A DNA stretch of 64,000 nucleotides from Bacteroidota bacterium (lineage in GTDB: Bacteria > Bacteroidota > Bacteroidia > Bacteroidales > JACABE01). The notes under the pieces were generated by a model, which had not been told where the DNA came from, did not search any database, and saw only the letters and a list, made by a program, of their open reading frames with translations. This document shows, in pieces, positions 56,229 through 64,000 of the stretch. The stretch lies in contig JACABE010000007.1 of the NCBI GenBank assembly GCA_013377005.1, forward strand, positions 55,963 to 119,962. The letters run 5' to 3'. Every line of letters begins with the position of its first letter. The first letter of the stretch is position 1. The position numbers and the translations under genes are program-made.

Positions 56229-57020
56229 TTATATTACCTCAAATTCATCCCAATCCAAACCAACGGTAAATTTACTTCTGAAATCTGTAATAAAATCTTT
56301 GGATATATCAATGGTATGTATTGCTTCCTTGGATGCTTCGGCTTGTAATATTACATTTCCAATAGGATCAATTATCATAGAATCGCCTGAATGGGGCGTT
56401 CCAAATGCGTCCTTGCCTATCCTGTTTACACCAATTATATATGCTTGGTTTTCGATAGCTCTGGCTTTTAACAAGGTTTGCCAGATAAATGAGCGACTGG
56501 CAGGCCAGTTGGCAACATAAATCATCAAATCGTATTCGTAGTTTCCATCTTTGTAAGTATTTCTGCTCCATACAGGGAATCGTAAGTCGTAACATATATT
56601 GAGATTGATTTTCCAGCCTTTAAGCTCAACTATAGTACGTTGAATGCCTCCGTTAAATATCCTGAATTCATCGCTCATTCTGAAAAGATGACGTTTATCA
56701 TAAGTAGAATAATTACCGTCAACTTGCATCCATATCAGACGATTGAAATATTTTTCATCTTCCTTAATCAGCAAACTTCCGGTAATAACACAAGCTTTTT
56801 CTTTGGCTTTGTTTTTCATCCAATTAACCGTAGTTCCGGTCATGGTTTCGGCACATTTAACAGGATTAATAGAAAATGCTGTGTTAAACATTTCGGGCAA
56901 AATAATAATATCAGGATTTTCATTGATATCAGCCAGTTTTATATCGAAATTAGCTAAATTCTGAGTGGGGTTTTCCCACACTAAATCGCTTTGTATAATT
57001 GTAATTTTTAAATCAGTCAT
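56229..57020 (-). CDS. Nitrilase-family omega-amidase-like hydrolase
   Basis: 263 residues. The nitrilase triad is visible: Glu in IILPEMFNTAF, Lys in YDKRHLFRMSDE, Cys in LNICYDLRFPVW. The sequence YVANWPASRSFIWQTLLKAR and the ending FTVGLDWDEFEVI match YafV-type omega-amidases, which hydrolyse 2-oxosuccinamate or 2-oxoglutaramate to clear by-products of amino-acid transamination. Convergent with queG, with 13 bases between the stops. Confidence 0.88.
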   Translation of the reverse strand: MTDLKITIIQSDLVWENPTQNLANFDIKLADINENPDIIILPEMFNTAFSINPVKCAETMTGTTVNWMKNKAKEKACVITGSLLIKEDEKYFNRLIWMQVDGNYSTYDKRHLFRMSDEFRIFNGGIQRTIVELKGWKINLNICYDLRFPVWSRNTYKDGNYEYDLMIYVANWPASRSFIWQTLLKARAIENQAYIIGVNRIGKDAFGTPHSGDSMIIDPIGNVILQAEASKEAIHTIDISKDFITDFRSKFTVGLDWDEFEVI

Positions 57021-57037
57021 GAGGTATAATTATAATA

Positions 57038-57045
57038 CAAAGATA
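57038..57045 (-). promoter_or_regulatory. -7 box TATCTTTG for the nitrilase-family gene
   Basis: Exact minus-strand TATCTTTG, 17 bases before the ATG. Confidence 0.6.
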
Positions 57046-57061
57046 AAACAGATTTTAGAAT

Positions 57062-57100
57062 AAAAAAGCCGGAAATATTTAAAATACTTCCGGCTTTTTT
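57062..57100 (-). terminator. Terminator of the PepSY-like lipoprotein gene
   Basis: A long stem around GCCGGAA/TTCCGGC with A and T runs at its ends (one mismatch inside), 20 bases after the stop of the minus-strand lipoprotein gene. Confidence 0.85.
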
Positions 57101-57119
57101 AAAAATAAATATAGCAAAA

Positions 57120-57863
57120 CTATTGTTCGCAAATAACAACACCGGTATCGGCAATTGTAATTCTTTTATGGGTTTGTCCGTTGAACAGATAAACATAATA
57201 AGCAACTGTATTGTTTGCAAGGTCTAATTTTAAAGCCTTAATTTTAGGTGAATACGTTGCATAGCTTGCTGTAATTGTATTTTTTACAACTACCGGTAAG
57301 TTTGTATACATTAATCTGGAGCTGCTCATTAAGTAACTGCCGCTTGGATCAAAGTACAATTTTATAGGTGCCACACCTTGCTGAAATATCACAACTTCTG
57401 TAATCATTCCATATTGACAGGTTGAATCAGCTTCAGCATGTTTGACGGTAAAAGCAGGGTAATTTGTTGTAACATAACCTATAATACTTGATGACAATGA
57501 ATCAATTGGAATACCATGATTGGTAGTATTACCATGATGTCCACCATGATGCCCCTGATGTGAATGATGTTTGTCTTTGTGACCCTGATTATGATACTTT
57601 TCACCATCGCCCAAATAACTGCCATTTTCTGTAAATGCAAGTTCTTCATCTGTATTGAGCGTTACAATATATTTTGCAGTTGCATGTTTTACCATTGCAG
57701 CCTCATAAAGCGAAGCATCGGGATAATTACTGTCAACATACTGTGTAATGCTGGCAGGAAGACTGCTCAGACTAACGGTTTGTTCTTTTGAGTCATTAGA
57801 ATCTTTCTTACAAGAAGTGAATCCGATTGCGATGATGAACATCGCTAATATTACTTTTTTCAT
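57120..57863 (-). CDS. PepSY-like lipoprotein with His-rich linker
   Basis: 247 residues. Lipobox GFTSC gives C18, followed by KKDSNDSKE. Two PepSY-like (DUF2874) units (SSLPASITQYVDSNYPDASL and SLSSSIIGYVTTNYPAFTVK) flank a histidine-rich stretch (HKDKHHSHQGHHGGHHGNTT) that could bind metal. It is the intact paralogue of the protein at 51619. PepSY-type proteins are periplasmic; no peptidase partner is adjacent. Monocistronic with its own terminator. Confidence 0.82.
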   Translation of the reverse strand: MKKVILAMFIIAIGFTSCKKDSNDSKEQTVSLSSLPASITQYVDSNYPDASLYEAAMVKHATAKYIVTLNTDEELAFTENGSYLGDGEKYHNQGHKDKHHSHQGHHGGHHGNTTNHGIPIDSLSSSIIGYVTTNYPAFTVKHAEADSTCQYGMITEVVIFQQGVAPIKLYFDPSGSYLMSSSRLMYTNLPVVVKNTITASYATYSPKIKALKLDLANNTVAYYVYLFNGQTHKRITIADTGVVICEQ

Positions 57864-57964
57864 AAGGATTTTAAATTTTAATTGTTATGTGAATAGTAAC
57901 GGTATTCAACTTTTATATTGTGTTAAAAATTGTTAAGCAAAAAATACCTTAATATCTTCTAAAA

Positions 57965-58426
57965 TTAATTCATTACTTTTAAATGCATTGCATACATAAT
58001 CACAAACATAGCAGTAATTACTATTTCAAAACTTTGCGTTCCTCCTCCTTTGATAAACACTAAAGGTAGCATTAATAATAAGATTTGTGAAATGGTATAA
58101 AAATGAAATCCCAGCTTTTGCAACTTCCACATTTTAATGGCTCCAAATAAAGAGAAAAAGCAAAACACCAATGTAGTTATAAAAAAGAATCTATTGGCCG
58201 AAAATAATTGTAGCAAAGCAGGTTTCATTTCTTTATAGATTTCCGGAAACACCATTACTGGAATATATTCTTTAATTGGATCATAAAGCAATACACAAAA
58301 CAAATTATTTAATAAACCAATTCCACTCCAAATAAAGGTTAATATACAAATAAAACTAAGCATTTGAGGACGCTGTTTAGGAGTGTTTATTATAGGTTGT
58401 TGGTTATTGTGTTGGATTTCTTCCAT
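57965..58426 (-). CDS. Small four-helix membrane protein
   Basis: 153 residues. Four hydrophobic segments: LSFICILTFIWSGIGLLNNL, FFFITTLVFCFFSLFGAIKM, FHFYTISQILLLMLPLVFIK and the last, IVITAMFVIMYAMHLKV. It begins with a polar leader (MEEIQHNNQQPIINTPKQRP) on the cytoplasmic side. No recognised family; short proteins of this layout are frequent in Bacteroidota. Confidence 0.7.
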   Translation of the reverse strand: MEEIQHNNQQPIINTPKQRPQMLSFICILTFIWSGIGLLNNLFCVLLYDPIKEYIPVMVFPEIYKEMKPALLQLFSANRFFFITTLVFCFFSLFGAIKMWKLQKLGFHFYTISQILLLMLPLVFIKGGGTQSFEIVITAMFVIMYAMHLKVMN

Positions 58427-58449
58427 GTTATTTCTTGTTAATTTTGAAG

Positions 58450-58457
58450 CAAAAGTA
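58450..58457 (-). promoter_or_regulatory. -7 box TACTTTTG for the four-helix protein
   Basis: Minus-strand TACTTTTG, 23 bases before the ATG. Confidence 0.45.
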
Positions 58458-58527
58458 CTAAAAACACCTTGTGTTTTTAGGTTTTAAGCAATAAATTGTG
58501 TAAGTTTGTTGAATAAATCTAAAATGA

Positions 58528-59220
58528 ATGTATAAATACTGTTTATATATTTTACTTTTCTCGCTTTACAATCTGGCTGTAGCACAACCATCACATCTAT
58601 ATTATGGCAAAGCTACCTTTTATTCTAAAAAATTTGATGGTAGAAAAACTTATGGAGGCGAACGTTTCAGTTCTATCAAATACACTGGAGCACATCGGAG
58701 CTTTCCTCTTCAATCGCTTGTAAAAATCACAAATCCTGCAAACAATAAATCAGTAATAGTTCGTATTAATGATCGGTTTCATAGAAAGAATTTTATTGAT
58801 ATTTCTTTGATTGCAGCTAAACAAATTGATATTATCAGGCAAGGAACCGCCAAAGTTACCTTTCAATTACTTGATTCATCATTTATGCAGGAATATCTTG
58901 ATCAAAATATTAAGAATACTACTCTTAATGAACCAATAAGCCAGCTTATTTCCGATACAGATTCTTACAAAACTAATCAGCAATATTATATCAGACTGGC
59001 AAGTTTTAAACTTAAAAAGAATGCAGAATTATTGATTGCTAAAAATTTAACGAAGATTCAGAAACAACATACAAGCATTCATAAAAGTAAATACAAAAGA
59101 AAAGCACTTTACAAAGTAATCATGGGGCCTTTTTCAACAAAAGAAGAAGCCAATATTGAAATAATAAAATTACAATCGCATTTTAAAGATATAATACTTT
59201 TTAATAGCACCCTGTATTAA
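58528..59220 (+). CDS. RlpA-like septal protein with SPOR domain
   Basis: 230 residues. Signal peptide 1-19. A double-psi beta-barrel domain (about 22-110) has the RlpA marks YGKATFYSKKFDGRKTYGGE, VKITNPANNKSVIVRINDRF and FIDISLIAAKQI. The C-terminal about 85 residues form a SPOR domain (YYIRLASFKLKKNAELLIAK, YKVIMGPFSTKEEANIEIIK) that binds denuded peptidoglycan at the septum. RlpA enzymes cleave glycan strands; the catalytic Asp is in INDRF. Confidence 0.88.
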   Translation: MYKYCLYILLFSLYNLAVAQPSHLYYGKATFYSKKFDGRKTYGGERFSSIKYTGAHRSFPLQSLVKITNPANNKSVIVRINDRFHRKNFIDISLIAAKQIDIIRQGTAKVTFQLLDSSFMQEYLDQNIKNTTLNEPISQLISDTDSYKTNQQYYIRLASFKLKKNAELLIAKNLTKIQKQHTSIHKSKYKRKALYKVIMGPFSTKEEANIEIIKLQSHFKDIILFNSTLY

Positions 59221-59239
59221 TAAAATGAATTTAGATGCA

Positions 59240-59270
59240 TTGCCCTAATTCAAGATTTTAATTATCTTTG
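59240..59270 (+). promoter_or_regulatory. Promoter with TATCTTTG box that fixes the next start
   Basis: TTG (59240-59242), 20 bases, TATCTTTG (59263-59270). The first GTG of the open frame overlaps this box, so translation must begin further in, at ATG 59300. Confidence 0.65.
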
Positions 59271-59299
59271 TGCAAAAAAACCAATTCTCTATAATTGTA

Positions 59300-60139
59300 A
59301 TGGTTAAAAATAATGACATTCATAATTTCAAAATACTTACAATATATTCTGTAATATTCTATTTACTTGCATATTGGGTTGTATTTCTGTCTTATAATAT
59401 TTTTACTGCATTAGTTGCTAAATTATTTGATATAAAAACCATTTTATATCATACTAAACTATTATTTGTACCCAAAAACGGTTCTCCACTTTGGGATTAC
59501 AATTCTGCTTTTTTTGTTTTTAGCTCTGGGAGTATCTTTTTAGCTATATTAATAATTATCCTCTTAAGAGTTTATAAACGCACTAAGTACAAAAACGGGT
59601 TAACCAAATCTTTCCTTTTTTGGATTATTTTGCATAGTATCAATAGGATAATGGGATTGTTTATGATAGGAACAATATTCGATTTGTGGTATTCAAATGT
59701 AATATTCGACTGGTTATTCGTTGCTTATAAAATCAGGATTGTATTAGTTATTGGAGTATTTGCTTTGCTTTTTTGGATTGGACGAAAAACAACACGTCCA
59801 TTTTTATTATCAGCTAAATCACTTAATTTTGTTGAAGATAGAAAAAGATTGTTTTTTGTGTGGTCGCAGGCTTTTAAAGTTTGGTTTTTTTCAAGTATTA
59901 TACTTTTTGTTATCCATCTACCATCCTTCTCACTTGCAGAGAACTTTTTAAGCGTTACAATGTTCTTACTTATTCTTCCAATATATTTTAATTACCAACA
60001 TGCGGATATACACTCGTCTACTAGTGAAATAGAAGAACCTGAATACCAAAAACCATGGAAATATATTATTTGGACTTTAGTTTTGGTCTTATTTGTCAGA
60101 ATAATTTTATGGAAAGGCATTCCGTTTTATTTCAACTAA
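59300..60139 (+). CDS. Polytopic membrane protein of unknown function
   Basis: 279 residues from the ATG at 59300. Six hydrophobic helices: LTIYSVIFYLLAYWVVFLSY, FFVFSSGSIFLAILIIILLR, FLFWIILHSINRIMGLFMIG, IRIVLVIGVFALLFWIGR, WFFSSIILFVIHLPSF, and the last, WTLVLVLFVRIILWK. No active-site motif is seen. I do not recognise the family; similar proteins occur in Bacteroidota without assigned function. Confidence 0.7.
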   Translation: MVKNNDIHNFKILTIYSVIFYLLAYWVVFLSYNIFTALVAKLFDIKTILYHTKLLFVPKNGSPLWDYNSAFFVFSSGSIFLAILIIILLRVYKRTKYKNGLTKSFLFWIILHSINRIMGLFMIGTIFDLWYSNVIFDWLFVAYKIRIVLVIGVFALLFWIGRKTTRPFLLSAKSLNFVEDRKRLFFVWSQAFKVWFFSSIILFVIHLPSFSLAENFLSVTMFLLILPIYFNYQHADIHSSTSEIEEPEYQKPWKYIIWTLVLVLFVRIILWKGIPFYFN

Positions 60140-60192
60140 ATAAGCTTATTTTCTGCTAACAATTAATTGATGAAAGTTTTTTGCTGGCAATA

Positions 60193-62343
60193 TCAAATTA
60201 CAATACGCCATATATATTTGGCCAAGAGAGTAAAATTTCCCAATTCAAAACTATTCCCTTTGGTATTAATTCTTTGGTTTATGACAAAATAAAAATCACT
60301 ACCAATCATTGGAATCCAATTGATGCGATAATTTAATAAAATTTCCTTAGATTCATTGTTCCATTGCCCATATATACTGTTGTTCAGCTTTGGAGTAAAA
60401 GCATATTCAATACGGCTCCCAATATCATTGGTAATAAAGTTTCCTTGTGCTAAACTAACATCATTACGAGTCCAATCAACAGTAATGTTGAAATGTTTAT
60501 TAGGATACCAACAAACATTGATATATGTTTCTGTTTTTGTTCCTGCAAAAAACTCACCCCAACTCAAATAAGATGACACATAAAACTTTCTGCTTTGGTA
60601 GGTTGAAAAATCTATTTGATAGTGATTGTACCAATATTCGCCTTTTGTAATATGAATAGTATCATAAATATTAAAATCATACGGCAAACTTTCATAAGAT
60701 TTGATTAGGTTTAAAGAAAAATTTTCACCGCTTTTAGTAGTAAAACCTAAGGGTTTAATTGTATATTGAGCACTTTCCAATGTTTTGTTATCATCAGAGA
60801 AAAAATAAGTAATATTCAATGGTCTGAAAAATAATTGTCGAATCCATGGAATAAACGTTGGTCGTGGTTTATAGTCAAAATACGTTGTATAATAATTATT
60901 ATTCTCACGCTGTAAAAATCCAATTTCAGGATTGAATCCCTTTTGAACGGTATTCGTCATTAGCAAAAAGCTGAATAAATCATTGGGGTACTGAATAAAA
61001 AGTTCATATGATAGATTTTTATTTGTTTTTACATCCTGAGTTTGCGATTGAGCAATAGCTCCACCAATCAAAAGATTTTTGTTGCGAAGAAATTTAGCAG
61101 TTGAATAAACCAGATCCACACCATATACATAATTGTAATGGCCTTTTTCGTTTTTAGCAGTAGTGATAAATCCTATGCTCGATTGGTTAGAAATATCCTG
61201 TTTTACTCTGATTATTGAATAATTTACCGTTGGAATACTATCCTGTTCAGCAGTTTGCATAGATAAAACCCCAAAATTGGTTTTTTTCTCCTTGCCTGTA
61301 AGTTTTAATCCACCGATAATAGGGATTTGTCTACCATTATATATACCTATTCTGCGACTGTAAAAAGTACTAACACTACCCCCTGCCATGCTGAAATCAA
61401 ATAAATCTTTATTTTCGATAAAAAATGCCCTTTTTTCGGGCATATATACTGAGAATCGAGTAAGATTGATAGGTGCTCTATCCGATTCCACCTGAGAGAA
61501 GTCAGTATTTACAGTTAAGTTAAGTTTTGTTGTGGGCGTAAAACTGATATTGACATCGCCACCAATTTTTAAAGTTTTATCTGTTCCGCTATTCGTTTGT
61601 TTCTGAATACCTGTTGTTAAAAATGGTTTAAGTTCAATATTTTGGTTTCCTTTTATATTTTCCAATCCAACTAAAGTTCCTCCTTGCGATATTTTAAAGA
61701 CAGAATAATTTCTCGACCATCCTTGCCATGAAGCCTGTTCTTTTTTATAGCGAATATTTCTTTCAATATTTAAGCCCCATACTTGAGAAGCATTATCTGA
61801 AAATTTTAAAGTAGAGAAAGGAATAATTATTTCGGCAAACCAACCACTATCATTACGTTGTACTGCAACATCCCATACGCCGTTCCAGTCTTCGTTAAAA
61901 CCAGTTCCTTCATCGGTAATCAAGGCATCGCCTCTTAATCCACTAGGCGTTACTACAAAAAGAAAAGAATTTCTATTGTCATTAAAAGTACTGATGTTAA
62001 TTTCAAAATTATCAGAAGTACCCCATCTTCCGTCGCGAGCCATATCTTTTGCTAACATCTTTTCTGGGTGCGAATCGTAGCCCCATAAGCCAATATAAAG
62101 TGTGTTTTTATTGTATAGCATAGCAGCGTAAGTGCGTTCGCTCACTGCTTTGCCTTCTTCGGGTTCGCGTTGCGTAAAATTGCTTATTCGCTTTGCATTA
62201 TTCCAAGATATTTCATTGAAATGTCCGTCAATATTAATTTTTTCTTCTGTATAAAAAGCAGAAAGTGTATCAGGTTTGCTTTTTTGAGAAAAAACAAAAA
62301 GGGGTAAAAGAGCAAAAATGTAAATAATCAGTCTTCTATACAT
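60193..62343 (-). CDS. DUF5916 outer-membrane-type protein with CBM9-like domain
   Basis: 716 residues. Signal peptide 1-19 (ends FVFSQ). Residues about 30-215 form a carbohydrate-binding family 9-like domain (KINIDGHFNEISWNNAKRI, RWGTSDNFEINISTFNDNRN). The rest is DUF5916, with NTDFSQVESDRAPINLTRFS and EKRAFFIENKDLFDF followed by many aromatic beta-strands ending in YIWRIVI. Its layout suggests a beta-barrel in the outer membrane. Function unknown. Downstream of prfB on the same strand, 67 bases apart. Confidence 0.85.
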   Translation of the reverse strand: MYRRLIIYIFALLPLFVFSQKSKPDTLSAFYTEEKINIDGHFNEISWNNAKRISNFTQREPEEGKAVSERTYAAMLYNKNTLYIGLWGYDSHPEKMLAKDMARDGRWGTSDNFEINISTFNDNRNSFLFVVTPSGLRGDALITDEGTGFNEDWNGVWDVAVQRNDSGWFAEIIIPFSTLKFSDNASQVWGLNIERNIRYKKEQASWQGWSRNYSVFKISQGGTLVGLENIKGNQNIELKPFLTTGIQKQTNSGTDKTLKIGGDVNISFTPTTKLNLTVNTDFSQVESDRAPINLTRFSVYMPEKRAFFIENKDLFDFSMAGGSVSTFYSRRIGIYNGRQIPIIGGLKLTGKEKKTNFGVLSMQTAEQDSIPTVNYSIIRVKQDISNQSSIGFITTAKNEKGHYNYVYGVDLVYSTAKFLRNKNLLIGGAIAQSQTQDVKTNKNLSYELFIQYPNDLFSFLLMTNTVQKGFNPEIGFLQRENNNYYTTYFDYKPRPTFIPWIRQLFFRPLNITYFFSDDNKTLESAQYTIKPLGFTTKSGENFSLNLIKSYESLPYDFNIYDTIHITKGEYWYNHYQIDFSTYQSRKFYVSSYLSWGEFFAGTKTETYINVCWYPNKHFNITVDWTRNDVSLAQGNFITNDIGSRIEYAFTPKLNNSIYGQWNNESKEILLNYRINWIPMIGSDFYFVINQRINTKGNSFELGNFTLLAKYIWRIVI

Positions 62344-62410
62344 TGCTTAACAATATGGATTAAAGTTGATTTAATTTATAATTCATCACTCATAATTCAC
62401 AATTATTTTC

Positions 62411-63503
62411 CTATCTCTTTGTTCCAAATTCCATCAAAAACGCTTTGATAAAATCTTCTAAATCGCCATCCATAACAGCCTGCACATTTGATGTTTCAAC
62501 ACCGGTACGTAAATCTTTTACCATTTTGTAAGGATGCATCACATAACTACGTATTTGCGAACCCCATTCTATTCTTTTTTTTGTATTTTCTATGGCATCA
62601 ATTTTTTCACGCTTTTTGCGAAGTTCAATTTCGTACAATTGCGATTTAAGCATCTGTATTGCTTTTTCGCGGTTTTGTCCTTGCGAACGTGTTTGCTGGC
62701 ATTCAATTATAATTCCTGATGGTTCGTGTTTTAGACGAACAGCAGTTTCTACTTTATTTACATTCTGGCCTCCAGGCCCGCCCGAACGAAATGTATCCCA
62801 TGAAATATCAGCCGGATTAATTTCAATATTGATATTATCGTCGATTATCGGATATGCATACACCGAAGCAAAGGATGTATGGCGTTTATTAGCGGAATCA
62901 AAGGGCGATAAACGAACCAAACGATGGACTCCATTTTCGCCTTTCAGGTATCCATAAGCAAATTCGCCTTCAAACTCAAGCGTTGCCGATTTAAAACCGG
63001 CTATATCTCCTTCTTGTATATCAATGGTGGATACTTTACAATTGTTGCGTTCGCCCCAGCGAATATACATCCGCATTAGCATTTCAGCCCAATCCTGGCT
63101 CTCTGTTCCGCCAGCACCAGAGTTTATAGTAACAATAGCTCCCAAACGATCTTCTTCGCCGCTGAGCATATTTTTAAACTCTAAGTTTTCAACTAATTTC
63201 AACGTAATTTTATATTGAGCTTCGAGTTCAGCTTCGGTAGCTTCACCAGCATCAAAAAACTCAGTCATTACCTTAAAATCCTCAAAACTTTGGCTGGTAT
63301 TGAGATAAGCATCCGTCCACAACTTTTTATCGCGGATAGATTTTAATACTAATTCTGCTTTTTTTGAATCGTTCCAGAAATCGGATTCGTGGGTGATTTT
63401 TTCTTCTTCAGCTATTAAAATAAGCTTATGGTCAATGTCAAAGAAACCTCCTCAGGTCGCTGACTCTTTTATCCAAATCTTTAAAGACTTCTGATACTAT
63501 CAT
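62411..63503 (-). CDS. prfB: Peptide chain release factor 2 with programmed +1 frameshift
   Basis: 363 residues after frameshifting. Frame 0 starts at ATG 63503-63501 ([21 protein letters not shown]) and meets TGA at 63440-63438 as codon 22. The slippery CTT-TGA-C is preceded three bases upstream by AGGAGG (63452-63447). After a +1 shift it continues [20 protein letters not shown] to the end at 62411. The GGQ motif lies in [16 protein letters not shown] and the tripeptide anticodon region near SPFD. It releases peptides at UAA and UGA and controls its own level through the UGA. A naive call starting at 63322 is truncated. Confidence 0.95.
63438..63452 (-). promoter_or_regulatory. RF2 programmed frameshift site
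   Basis: AGGAGG-TTT-CTT-TGA on the minus strand, followed by C. The internal Shine-Dalgarno-like stimulator sits three bases before the slippery Leu codon, the same arrangement as in E. coli prfB. Confidence 0.95.
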
Positions 63504-63523
63504 AGGATTATTGAATTAAGATG

Positions 63524-63531
63524 CAAACTTA
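63524..63531 (-). promoter_or_regulatory. -7 box TAAGTTTG for prfB
   Basis: Minus-strand TAAGTTTG, 20 bases before the true prfB ATG at 63503, supporting that start. Confidence 0.5.
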
Positions 63532-63723
63532 CATAATTTTTTAAAAAGAGAATGTAAAAAGCGTATTGCCAATAAATAATAAGTTTATTCATTGATTGCA
63601 ATTTTTACTTTGGGAAAAATACCGAGACTTTGTTCTGTTGCAGGTTAAGAAAGCTGAAACTATCTGTTAAGCACTGTGTTTCAAAAACATAAAGCTAACT
63701 TTATATTAAGCACAAAACCTGCG

Positions 63724-63960
63724 TTATGCAATATTATTGGTTATCAACCAATTAATAATTGACATTTTACTTAATAATATCACCTCTAATTGACTTATCA
63801 ATTCTTTTTTCTTTTCTTCTTTTGGTAAGTCAGACCATAAATTTTCACTTTTGAAATTCATTCCAGTATGAATAATTTTTGAACGAAGTCCGTATAACGC
63901 ATTAAATTTTCTTTTATTATTTTGGTTATTACCAATATATTTTAATAACCCGTTGTGCAT
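63724..63960 (-). pseudogene. C-terminal fragment of a HEPN-like protein
   Basis: 78 codons. NALYGLRSKIIHTGMNFK carries an R-x4-H pattern (RSKIIH) in the sequence setting typical of HEPN/Apea-like domains, near the C terminus of such proteins. A stop lies directly upstream in frame (63961-63963), and the usual N-terminal body is missing. It is therefore probably a truncated remnant, although a small intact gene cannot be excluded. No partner toxin or antitoxin gene is visible before the window ends. Confidence 0.5.
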
Positions 63961-64000
63961 TTAGGAAAAAAGTAAAAAAAGTTGTTCATTGAATTATAAA

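Noticed and set aside
63715-63960. GCGTTATGC and related motifs flanking the HEPN-like fragment, suggesting an integron cassette
   Set aside because: The core does not fit the attC consensus GTTRRRY and I could not fold the pair of R/L boxes. No integrase is in view.

Overview
The window is about 64 kb of AT-rich DNA from a member of the Bacteroidota. Four things support this: type IX secretion (a PorZ homologue plus cargo with C-terminal sorting domains), a TonB-dependent receptor paired with a lipoprotein, many TAnnTTTG promoter boxes (the tRNA-Cys promoter is a textbook TTG-N19-TATCTTTG), and methylmalonyl-CoA mutase chemistry. I see no rRNA, CRISPR array, complete insertion sequence or phage. 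Two tRNAs are present: Cys (GCA) and Arg (CCG, minus strand).

Layout. 0-5 kb: a LruC-domain surface protein, a TPR protein, pdxH and an archaeal-type GatD. 5.5-9.6 kb: TonB-dependent receptor with its DUF5689 lipoprotein. 10-16 kb: housekeeping genes (LRR protein, ribF, atpD-atpC, CWC protein, tRNA-Cys, Bax-inhibitor-1 family, fabD). 15.9-16.8 kb: two decayed genes, one a bare T9SS sorting tail. 16.8-20.6 kb: secreted protein of the so-called asparagine synthetase B type, dnaB, a hydrolase. 20.7-25.4 kb: unknown secreted protein, then a purine-salvage pair (mtnP-ade), a MerR regulator and tRNA-Arg. 25.7-38.9 kb: porZ-recO, mutA, a hydrolase, a PspC/LiaF-like envelope-stress cluster, dnaG, meaB, and RNase HI with a viroplasmin domain.

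39.0-44.1 kb is the most unusual part. A short C-protein-like XRE regulator sits under a promoter carrying an inverted repeat. It is followed by three coding units coupled by ATGA overlaps: a TPR protein with an HELIH zinc-peptidase motif, a MazG-like nucleotide pyrophosphohydrolase, and a predicted nuclease/DUF2075 helicase/S24-peptidase fusion. The first is broken by two -1 frameshifts (one in a G8 tract) and the last by an in-frame TAA. I read it as a candidate, partly inactivated defence-like locus that I cannot match to a named system.

44.4-64 kb: SMR transporter, ArsC/Spx-like protein, fumC, tdk, an AraC regulator with an HMA-like N terminus, two secreted T9SS esterases (one tannase-like, less AT-rich and probably acquired), a LytS/LytTR two-component system beside a PepSY-like protein with a His-rich lipoprotein paralogue, queG, a nitrilase-family amidase, an RlpA-like protein, a DUF5916 outer-membrane protein, and prfB with a complete programmed +1 frameshift site. 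The window ends in a HEPN-like fragment.

In several genes the promoter box lies at or beyond the first possible ATG/GTG, so a downstream start was chosen.
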